Source: Chiua virens
Taxonomy: Eukaryota > Basidiomycota > Agaricomycetes > Boletales > Boletaceae
Assembly (NCBI GenBank): GCA_019787685.1
Contig: JAHNUO010000018.1
Location: 62,001-126,000 of the forward strand
Length of the DNA stretch: 64,000 nt
Direction: 5' to 3'
Below the pieces are notes generated by a model that was not told the DNA's origin, did no database searches, and saw nothing but the letters and a program-made list of their open reading frames with translations. Positions 45,967 to 54,804 of the stretch are shown here, in pieces; within the stretch, counting starts at the first letter, position 1; each line of letters begins with the position of its first letter. The position numbers and the translations under genes were made by a program.

Positions 45967-46002
45967 GTTGGAACTATGGATGTGGAAGAGAGAGAAATCG
46001 GG

Positions 46003-46010
46003 TATATATA
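46003..46010 (-). promoter_or_regulatory. TATA box of the C2H2 gene
   Basis: TATATATA lies 37 bases upstream of the ATG at 45966 on the minus strand. Confidence 0.5.
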
Positions 46011-46019
46011 TTGTGGAGA

Positions 46020-47636
46020 TTCTGCCAACGGGCACTAAATGAGAGTGCGGTGATGCGACCAGACTGAATTTGTCGGAAGAGCAGTGGCAATCACCGTGGA
46101 GAGAAGGAAAGTACCGATCTCCGCCAATTACCAGGGCAAATCCTGGTATCTTCGCGGGTTCTAGCGAGCGCAAGGAGCCTCGGCGTGGAACTGGCCAGTG
46201 TGAAAACACGATTTCTTTTTGTTTTTTTGTTTCCGTAATTGTCCTGTGTTGATCTTTTTCCATTTTTGATGGATCACTTTCTGACCTTATCCGCCGATCT
46301 TCTCGTCCCTCTCAAAGTTTGGGGCAAATCCCATCCCCAATCTGGACACCTCCTCCGTGGATATAAAGGCGAATCCCGCATGAGGTTATATACGTCTTCC
46401 CGCTCGGCACGGACGTTGACATTCCTCCGCGCTCATTCATCAACTTGCCGAATCCGCCACGCACACCCCCACTCCTTTTTGTATCCCTTGGGATTTGCAC
46501 TCGGCCCGTTTTGGATCGCCGTCGCTGCTCGCTATATATAGTCTTTTGATTTTACGCGCGTGGGAACGGAATCCCAGATCAAGATCGACACGAGAATCCG
46601 CGCCACTCGTCGAAACACGAGGCATCCTCAACTCGCCCCCTCTTCGGTTCCGTCTGTCCATGGTCATGGGCGCACCCCGCACTCTTATGACTGCCCGTCT
46701 CACCTCACCCTCCGTCCCTCTCGACGCCCCTTACCGATCCACACGGCAACCCTTCCCGCGGACACCATATCGATTCGCATCCAAATCGGTCATCTGCGAT
46801 CCCTCCATACACATCCCGAGGACCGGCCTGTCTTGCGGCGTGGGCGTCCCAGATGCCTCTTTGCATCCTCCCCGTCCTGTGCGTGTGAAACAGGGGATTC
46901 TCGTCGGATCGACGTTCGCCTTGCGTTCATTTAACCGGTGAGAAACCCACCTGCATCAACGCACTTTCCGGCGACGTCTTTTATGCGGCCATTTGCTTTT
47001 CAAATCATGCGCAGTTTGATGCTAGGCGACCTCACCGGAGACGCTGACTGTACGCTTACCCCATGTGCATGTGGATCCACGATGCCAGGGCTCCGTAACA
47101 AGATCGCACGGGCGCCGTGGAAATGTCGACGAGGCTCGGATGCTTTGCGAAGATGTTGATGCGTGCTGACTACGCAGCTTTTTGTCATCTCCTTTTTTTC
47201 CCTCTCTTTTCTCAGTCGTTTTTTATTCTAGGATCGTTGCCGACTTTGGCTCACAAGTCATATCACTGCTCAACGCGCGGGCGACTTACCGTCCCGCATC
47301 GGTCGCGATTTGCCTCCGTCGGCGTTTGGATATCGGCAGTGTTGATGAAGACCGCAGCTAAGTAAAAACAAACGACCGATCGTCGCATCTTGATGACCGC
47401 TGATAATAACTCTATCCGCAATTGGTGTATAAGACATGATAGGGCGATAGCGAGTGGTGTGAACACATACACGTGTCCGGCCTTACACTTTGCACTCACA
47501 CTGTGATTGTCAAGCTCTTGCCTTTTTAGGAATCCGGCCATCTACAGTACAGCGAGAAGGCACGGTCGATACTGTACACCGACGTGGTAGAAATACCGTG
47601 TAATAAAAATAAATTTAAATGAATAGAAAGCGTGGA
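46020..47636. other. Long intergenic region, one doubtful ORF
   Basis: A 148-codon frame at 46495-46941 (+) contains TA-rich promoter-like sequence upstream (GGATATAAAGG near 46362 and TTATATACG near 46386). It shows no family motif and its start is inside odd sequence, so I do not call it a gene. The remainder to 47636 holds nothing recognisable. Confidence 0.35.
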
Positions 47637-48919
47637 TCAGGTGCCCCAGACCCCCTCAACATCAACTTCACGCGGACCCGGTTCCTCTTGCCTTGATCCA
47701 TGTGCCAGTCCCAACCCGTGTGCTTGCGGTGTCGGCGACGCTTGTCCGTGACGTGCAGGTCGCCGTCGGCTGTCCGCATCGTCTTCAGCTAACGCAATCT
47801 GTCCTTGTCGGTGCGAAAGCTGATCATACACGAGTGCCGTTATCAACGCGAGCGGGTGAAGTACCGTGAATAGCACCACCGTGATCTAATCTACCATGAG
47901 CATCGGGGGAAAAAAAGAAAGAAAATACGTACAAAGACCGGCACGGGCTTGGGCGATGCGGTCCAGATACTGATACAGATCCAAGTCGCAGCGATGGCCC
48001 AAATAATGTCGCGACGAAAAAGGATCATTACGAGGCTAACGAGGTTAACGGACATGACGACGGCAAAGCCGGGCCAAGGGTGCCGGGCGTAATCTTCTGG
48101 ATGGTCGGGGGAATATGAGAGACCGAGCGTGATGCTGTATGGATAGGAGTCAGTCGCGTTCGGAACAACGGTATAGAATAACGTACAAGAGCGAGTATGG
48201 AAAGAGGAGTGAGAAAGGGAGAATCATAAAAAACCGGAGAGGGGCGTGGATGAGGGCCATGTCAAAGGGACGGGTGTACGTTGGGGCGTGATACACCAGG
48301 AGGGCGATGTTGGAGTAGATGAGTAACAGGAGCACGATACCGAGGAGTATAGTCGAAAGGAGGAACATGCGCAGGACCTGGGATGAAATCAGGCGCGGGG
48401 ACACAGGAGGAAATGAAAGTCATACCCATGCGATGGCCCATAGAGCCATAGCCCAGTTTGCAAACACCAAGGAAGCGCCTACAGCTTTCACGAGAGCTTT
48501 CTGTGTACGATGTCAGCGTGACGTACAATATTTGGAGGATATGAACCACCTGTGTGTCAGTGCTTCTAGCCAACACGAGTAAGAGGCAATATCCGACTTG
48601 GAAGAGGTAGATCAGGATGATGTAGACAGAGAGCCATGCTGGGTGTGGTGAGATCGAAGCAGGATACAGTTGGATGACGTCGACTGCGCAATGTGGTTAG
48701 AATCAGACAACGCAAGAAAAAAGCTCCTACAAATGGATGGTTTGACAATGACAGAGCACACTAGCACCGTCACGATGTTGATCAAGAGCGACAACGGGGT
48801 CAACACTTGAAGTCTGCACGAGAATCAGAAAAGCAGAGCCAGCTAGAGAAACAAAGGAACCTTATAAGCGAGAGAAATTCTTGAACTGCAGGGTTGGACA
48901 TGTCCACTGGGAACTCCAT
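47637..48919 (-). CDS. Multi-pass membrane protein, DUF1774-like (tentative)
   Basis: Several short exons on the minus strand, about 330 residues. Starts MEFPVDMSNPAVQEFLSLIR at 48919. Membrane segments in order: LTPLSLLINIVTVLVCSVIV, LSVYIILIYLFQVGYCLLLVLA, LVFANWAMALWAIAWV, LLSTILLGIVLLLLIYSNIALL, FFMILPFSLLFPYSLF, FAVVMSVNLVSLVMILF, IIWAIAATWICISIWT and VVLFTVLHPLALITALV, ending with a polar Ala/Arg/Gln-rich tail. The pattern of a short lumenal YP segment, a long YxxIYLFQVGYC helix and a HAPLRFF loop resembles fungal DUF1774 proteins, whose function is unknown. The stop is at 47637-47639. Some small exons were joined by topology only. Confidence 0.6.
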
Positions 48920-49004
48920 CTTGGACGACAAGAAAACGAGATATCAGTGACATCATCGCACCCGAGGAGTCAAAATTACAAACACGTACAAACAGTACCA
49001 TTCA
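48920..49004. promoter_or_regulatory. 85-bp bidirectional promoter
   Basis: The starts of the divergent membrane-protein gene (48919, -) and the next gene (49005, +) are separated by only 85 bases, so both must share one short control region. No clear TATA box on either side. Confidence 0.55.
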
Positions 49005-49902
49005 ATGACCACCAAGCGCGTCTTCGTGCCCGCTGCGCTGCACAATGAGCTCACTGAATATACCAACCTCATCCGCGTGTTGCGCACTAACAGGGCTCTC
49101 GATCTCACCACTCACCTCCTAAACCACGTCGAAGAACAAAAGGTCAAAACAGAGGCAGACACCTGGACATCATGGCCACTCATCGACTGTCCCGTGCCAG
49201 AATGGTCTCTCTCAGACGAGATTCATCACTTGGGCGAGTCCGTCATGCAGAAACGCGCACAAGACGCGAATGAATGCAGCGACGCAGAGTCGAGCAATTC
49301 AGATTTTGATGCGCTGTCACCCACCGCGGCGAGTTGCCTCGTCCTCCACACCGGCGCCCTCCTAGTTCGCATCCTCAACCTCATGGCGGATCAGAGACCC
49401 TCGGCTCCGGGGAGCATGCAGAACAGGTTATGGCCCATGAACTGGCAGGACGTCATCAGTGTACTCGCCGTCAACCGGTTGGTCAACCCAACGTACGTAC
49501 CTTGCTCTTCCCGCCCCAACTCCCTTCTCATCATGATACGCAGCGTCGTCGCACGTGCTGAAAAGCGTCTCGAGCGCATATACGGACCTTCAAATACCAA
49601 AGGTGAGCGGCAACACCGATTCGCTGTCGGGCATGGCACCTCATCGCTGCACAGCCGTGGAAAGAGTCGAATCTGTCACCTCTGCCCAAAGGCGATTCGC
49701 CACACTCGCTTCGATACACGAGGATCAGCTCCTCGCCCCCCCTATACTCCACCCCCGAGTGCGTCGGAACGACGGCAGAAGTAACCCTTGTCCCTGTCCC
49801 TGTTTCATCCTTTTTTCTAAAAACGACTTCATGACAGGTCGTCAGTCATATAAAGTGCGGCCCAAATCACGTGCTGTCATTGATACGGACTCGGACGCAT
49901 AA
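49005..49902 (+). CDS. Unknown nuclear-type protein, possibly Rrn9-like
   Basis: Exons 49005-49492, 49544-49602, 49655-49780 and 49838-49902 give 245 residues and close all frames cleanly. The N-terminus reads AALHNELTEYTNLIRVLRTNRALDLTTHLL, followed by CPVPEWSLSDEI, an acidic Ser/Asp patch, MQNRLWPMNWQDVISVLAVNRLV, VVARAEKRLERIYGP and a basic C-terminus. The LIRVLRT-LDLT helix reminds me of the Rrn9 domain of the yeast RNA polymerase I upstream factor, but I cannot confirm it without a profile search. It shares a short bidirectional promoter with the DUF1774-like gene. Confidence 0.6.
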
Positions 49903-51640
49903 CGGATACAATTACATCCATTGATCTCACCATCACCGTCCGATTCATGGCATTTCCCATCCACCGCGACGTTTAGTTCCTTCATCCATTAGTTTGCAGT
50001 ATGTACTCGCTGTTATGACATCCTGTTTCAGTTGCCCTGATGGTCATATCCCGATGTGGCCATGAACCCACTTCAAACCGACAATCAGCACGCTGCTATG
50101 CCGTCTATTCTTGTTTTCACAGCTTTCCCTCTGTCCCTGGTTACGCATCATTCGGCGGGAACCATGAACGACGATACAATACATATGGACCATTTTTAGA
50201 GTTGACGCTCGGACTGCTTCTCCATCCATTGATTCAGGCACGTACGTGCCTAGGTCGTATGGCCCCCCAATTGTCTAGCTATACTTGTCAGATTCCATTG
50301 TCGCTGGTGGCGTCGACACTTTGTGCCATGTTCATTTTCAGCAGACGTGCCCGTTCCCATCGTCTACTTGCAGCAGAGCAGGTCATCACACAATTCAACA
50401 AGGTACTGTGTCCTCGATTCGTGAATGATTCGTGATGCTGCGCAAAAGTCATGTATCAGGAGAACATCGAAATAGCACCTTTGCATGACACCGGTGATAA
50501 GACTGCACTCGGATCGTCTCACCACGTAGACGCTGATGGGAATAACGACATAACAAGTGCCGGCGCTGCTGCGCATGCACATACCAGTGCCAACTGTATC
50601 ATTCGCTGTTCGCCGAGGCCGTGTAGCGATCCTTTTGCTTACAAGAGGCTGCATCATCAGACGAATCCGCAATGATGGGTGATTATGCGGGGTGTCGAGT
50701 GTCAAACCCAAGCCGCGCTGTGTCTCCCCTCGCTTCTAGCTCACCCGCGGCCTTGAGAGGTGTCTGACACGAAACGGACCGAGCACCTAGCGCCACTCGA
50801 CACATTCCCCGTCCGTTCCTGTCCCCGTCATGCCAACGACCGTCACGCCGATCTCGAACGGGATTTCCAAATGCAATATGCCGCCCCATGCGGTGCGCCA
50901 GGCACGCGCATGGAACTTGACAGTGCCAACATGGAATGAACGGGAGGTCCCGGGCCCCGCCTGACAGATGGATCAGCGGGTGTGCCTTGAATGCGCTGTT
51001 TGTGTCTCTTTCTGGTGCTGTCGGTTTGGCTTGGCGGTGCGGGGAAATGGAAGTGTGTCTGTGATGTTTATGGTCTGTTGGAATGCCATTGTGATCGTTT
51101 GTAAGATATACTGTCTGTGCTCGTCTCGACATGTTGTAAGTTTGTGTGTTGCTACAGATTGATGGTTCGTGTTCATTAGAAGGCACTGGGTCAATTTACG
51201 GTCATAGAAATCTTCCAAACACAATTATAGTGATGGTACCTGTCAGTGCAAGTTAAACTAATCATTTCATAATGAACATGGTCATCATCACTGGTAAATT
51301 TATATACTTGGACCCCATGTAGGGACTGTTGTGGGTGTACCCATGGGTGTTGAGAGAAGAGAAGAGAGTAATACTCATCTTGTGTGGAAATGGTTTTCAA
51401 CCCCTATCTCATGGGAACCATACTTTATACCAGTGGGACAATGTAATAGGCACTCACAGTGTCCTAACAACTCTTTGATTAAGAAATTTAGCCTGGGGGA
51501 TCAAAAGATAAGAGCATTTCTGGGTTACATGTCAGTGAATTCAGGGGGCATCAACATAAAAAATCAAATCCAAATGGTTAAAGTTCTAAGAAATTAGTAG
51601 GATATAACCCTGAATGGTTCATGCCTCCCAGAAATGCTTA
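49903..51640. other. Gene-free transition into the repeat island
   Basis: Frames up to 167 codons exist (50683-51186 minus, 50040-50435 plus), but none shows motifs. From about 51.2 kb the sequence turns AT-rich and CpG-poor, marking the edge of the repeat island. Confidence 0.45.
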
Positions 51641-51854
51641 CAGTGAGCAACAAAACTGTTACAATGTCTGAACGCAATACAGTGTGCAAAGCACACTGCA
51701 AACACAAGAAAGAATCTGACCATGCTATAGTGAGATAGGATGTAGTATATACTCCTGGCTATAAAATGTCTCCCTAGGTCATGTGATTTGGATCAGTGGC
51801 TGTGGAGATAATTCCATTTTAAACCACTCTTGGCATTGCAACAGTTTTGTTGCT
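51641..51854. repeat. Left terminal unit of the Tc1 element
   Basis: 214 bp, bounded by CAGTGAGCAACAAAACTGTT and the inverse AACAGTTTTGTTGCT. Contains the hairpin CAGTGTGC-AAA-GCACACTG. Inverted copy at 58963-59176, diverged copy at 759-971. Confidence 0.88.
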
Positions 51855-52082
51855 GATCTACTAGTGTATAGAAGTCATATGTTACAATAAGATATTATGC
51901 CAGCAATGGGTCATATGGTGCATAAACAGTTCAATATGATGTAAACACAGCCAACCATCATCACCTTTACCACATTTTTCATTATGAAATCCCTTTTCAT
52001 TGATTAAACCAACCAGATCATTGCTTTCTTGAAATTGGGTCAATCAACCTGCCAGAGTTTTGTTTTCACTGGCTTCAATCAC

Positions 52083-52087
52083 TCTAC
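52083..52087. repeat. Target-site duplication TCTAC (left)
   Basis: TCTAC directly before the 5' LTR is repeated at 58051-58055 directly after the 3' LTR. The uninterrupted right arm of the host element shows the empty site with a single TCTAC. Confidence 0.95.
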
Positions 52088-52518
52088 TGTTACGATACCA
52101 ACTTTTCCTCACTTCTCAACTCCAACGTTCAATCAATTCTAAATATAAACGCCTCATGTCAAGGCTGTCCAAAGGATCATATCCGATTGGCTGCCACAAT
52201 AACACAGCATCCATCAACACATGCCCCTTATCTTTTCATTTCCCTTATCACTGACTCATCATCGGCAGTGCAAGGCTATACTCTTATCTATGACTCATAC
52301 CGGTTCACACCTTATCATCCAATAGGATACATTATGCTTATCTACGTAGTTCATACTCAGATTAGAACTCCGATATCCATGTAGTATATAAACCCCATGA
52401 ATGACAGCCAGAGAGCTCTAACAAAGTTCTCTTGGAGTTTTCGCCTCTTCACTGGACTGAACCCCCTCTTCACTCAACCAACTACTTTAACAGTCTAGTT
52501 TTGTTCTAGGTTGTTTCA
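52088..52518 (+). repeat. 5' LTR (431 bp)
   Basis: Begins TGTTACGATACC, ends GGTTGTTTCA. TATA box TATATAAA at 52385-52392. The RNA is expected to start near 52420 (AACAAAGTTCT), 35 bases after the TATA box. Confidence 0.95.
52420..52430 (+). promoter_or_regulatory. Putative RNA 5' end that self-primes (AACAAAGTTCT)
   Basis: These 11 bases are the exact reverse complement of 52521-52531 next to the LTR. Position 35 bases after the TATA box fits a transcription start. Matches of exactly 11 bases between the RNA 5' end and the primer-binding site are the hallmark of Tf1-type self-priming. Confidence 0.7.
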
Positions 52519-52520
52519 TT

Positions 52521-52531
52521 AGAACTTTGTT
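52521..52531 (+). promoter_or_regulatory. Primer-binding site (AGAACTTTGTT), self-primer type
   Basis: Lies two bases after the 5' LTR. It pairs perfectly over 11 bases with 52420-52430, and pairing stops on both sides. Confidence 0.75.
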
Positions 52532-52720
52532 GCTTTCTTCGCCGTCGATACTACTGTCAAGTCCCTCGACCTCGTCGTAGCCGTCTTACCACTAAACAAG
52601 AGGAACAAGCGCACAGAGTAAGTCGCAACCCTTTGAACGGAAGATTTTATCCTCTTCGGAAGCCGCTCGAGACCAAAGGTCCACAATAGCGCAGAAGTCG
52701 ATAGTGCACCTTGTCGCTGA

Positions 52721-53308
52721 TTGTCCTCTTTACTGAGACCACAAAAAATAGTGACCAGATTACCTCTTTCTGCCATCGCCGCCGCCCAGGAAGCTTTTCC
52801 TGATCTCGTTGACGAACCCTACGTCTTCGACGCCGCCTACCTTGCAGAAGTTGTCGCCTTAGAGGACTTAGATCCCGAGGACAGGACAGACACAGAGATT
52901 TTCCATGCCTTATTAGGGCATTTCTTAGGAGACGATTCATCGCTCCCAGACTACTCAACCACCAGAGAGTCAACCCGGTCCGACAGCCCGGAATTACGGT
53001 ATTCGACTGAGGAACCAAAGCGCGAATATTTTCCCGCTCCCATTCCCAAAAGAGAACCGTCCCCATTCCCTCCTGCTCCATTAAGAGAGCCCTCTGAGGA
53101 AAGCTTCGGAGACCCTAACGATTGGCTCCCACCCAGAGAGATTGAAAGGAGAAACGCTAGAACAGAGTTAGAGAGGAAAAGAATACTTAGGTGCTACAAA
53201 GCTAACCAAGTACCTTCTCGTATCCGCCCATACTCACAGTACGATAACCGAGAGTTCCCATCCCTACGACCTAGAAACACTCTCAGGATCCCCTCTCGCT
53301 ACCTATAA
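52721..53308 (+). CDS. Retroelement ORF A, acidic/Pro-rich, unknown
   Basis: 195 open codons between the primer site and gag, without an in-frame ATG near the start, so a non-AUG start, splicing or decay must be assumed. It contains an acidic helical first part (EAFPDLVDEPYVFDAAYLAEVVALEDLDPED), a Pro/Glu/Arg-rich middle with KREPSPFPPAPLREPSEESF, and a basic Arg-rich end. No family recognised. Chromoviruses normally have nothing but a short leader here. Confidence 0.4.
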   Translation: MSSLLRPQKIVTRLPLSAIAAAQEAFPDLVDEPYVFDAAYLAEVVALEDLDPEDRTDTEIFHALLGHFLGDDSSLPDYSTTRESTRSDSPELRYSTEEPKREYFPAPIPKREPSPFPPAPLREPSEESFGDPNDWLPPREIERRNARTELERKRILRCYKANQVPSRIRPYSQYDNREFPSLRPRNTLRIPSRYL

Positions 53309-53324
53309 ATAGCAAATTCATTTT

Positions 53325-53570
53325 ATGTCTTGGGAACTCGTTGCAGTAGCATTTATTATCTCCTGCACAATAACCACTTTCTACTTCAGCTACATCGCAT
53401 TCTACCTTACAAACAAGGTACAAGAATCACAACGCCCAATTTACGTCTCTATCAAACGACGAGACTATCCTTTCGCAGTCACATTCGGTTTATTCTCACC
53501 CTACGAAGAATACGGAACAGCCACCTCTAACGCTTGGGGAGCACCGGAACCTACAACTGATGCCTGGTAA
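53325..53570 (+). CDS. Retroelement ORF B, small single-pass membrane protein
   Basis: 81 codons starting at an ATG 17 bases after ORF A and stopping 2 bases before the gag ATG. Residues about 5-28 form one strong membrane helix (LVAVAFIISCTITTFYFSYIAF), followed by a basic stretch (KRRD) and an aromatic polar tail. No family recognised. It is not a known envelope type, has no signal-peptidase or fusion motif, and lies before gag, not after pol. Confidence 0.5.
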   Translation: MSWELVAVAFIISCTITTFYFSYIAFYLTNKVQESQRPIYVSIKRRDYPFAVTFGLFSPYEEYGTATSNAWGAPEPTTDAW

Positions 53571-53572
53571 AT

Positions 53573-54745
53573 ATGTCTGGATACACCTACGCCACCGCCC
53601 TCAAAGATCTCAACAATTAATCGTTGAACGATGGAGATCGTCTCACGGCATTGGCTTGGCTGGTCCAAGAACTCACCAATGTAGTCACTACACTAGAAAA
53701 CAAAATCAACGCTGGAGCAACAGCACCAGCGGCCACCTCATCAAAAGTCGAAATATTCGCAGACCCCGGTCTCTACGACGGAGACCAAGCCAAATTCGAA
53801 GAATGGTGGGCTAAGATGAAAGGATGGCTTGATATCAATCAGAGGGCTATCGCCCCTGACTCACACCATGTGGTACTCGCCGTACTCTCACGTCTCAAAG
53901 GAGCAAAAAGCTCGCAATTCGCCGAGACAAGATTAGCTCAAGGTTCTAGACTCACATGGGCACAATTAGTCGTGGACATAGAAGGAATGTTCCGACAAAA
54001 CAACAAGGTGGACTGGGCTCGTACCCAATTGGAAAACCTGAAACAGGGTAACATGAGGGTTGAAGACTTCATAGTCCAATGGGAAAATCTGTGGCAGCAA
54101 GCCCAGATCGATCCCACACATGCCATAAGACTTCTGGAAACAAACACCGCCAGAAGTATAATATTCCAAATCTTCAAAGACGGACAACGGCAAGATCCAA
54201 ACGATCCGATCTATATGAACCCTAAACACCCCTCCTATATTGATGACCACAACCAAGCAGTTATCAAATACCTAGCCGCTATTCGCACAGCAGGTAACTC
54301 CTTCGAGTCGATCAACTATGTCCGAGGAGAAAGGAACTGGAAAAACAAGGACCCAAACGCTATGGATATAGGGGCCGTCACATATGAACAAGACGAAGAT
54401 GGCTGGTTTACCGGCAAAGAAGTCAGGGCTTTTGGCCAAAAGAAGGTCAACCCCAAAAACAAATGCTTCAACTGCGGAGAACAGGGACATATCCCAAGGG
54501 AATGCCCTAAACCCAAAGTGCAATGCCCGGAATGTAAATTCTATGCCGGAAACCATAAAGCCTCATGTGGCAAAACTCGAAAAGCAAGATCCACATCTCA
54601 AAAGGAAGCCCCTAAAGCTTCAACTTCTTCAGTCCCGGATAAGGACCCTTTCGTGGCCATCCGAGGAATGACCCCTGAAGAAGTACAGGCATACTATTAT
54701 GACAAGTACGAAACCGAAAAGAAGGGAAAAGGCAAGGTGAACTGA
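53573..54745 (+). pseudogene. gag: gag with CCHC zinc knuckle, one early stop
   Basis: ATG at 53573 gives MSGYTYATALKDLNN, then TAA at 53618-53620, then open for 373 codons. CAA to TAA would explain the stop. The capsid region has FADPGLYDGDQAKFEEWWAKM, WAQLVVDIEGMF, QLENLKQGNMRVEDFIVQWE and ARSIIFQIF, typical of Ty3 gag. The nucleocapsid knuckle is CFNCGEQGHIPREC, followed by a second CPEC-CGK cluster. An internal start at the ATG of codon 18 (53624) would give an almost complete Gag. Confidence 0.88.
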
Positions 54746-54804
54746 GTAAACTGGGATCTCACGTTCGCACGACCCTTCCTAAACATTATGAAAACACTGT
54801 TTCT

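Noticed and set aside
46495..46941. 148-codon frame with promoter-like TATA sequences upstream
   Set aside because: No recognisable domain, composition not clearly coding, and no splice-supported extension.
50683..51186. 167-codon minus-strand frame
   Set aside because: No motif, His/Arg-rich random composition, overlapped by other frames. It lies at the edge of a repeat island.
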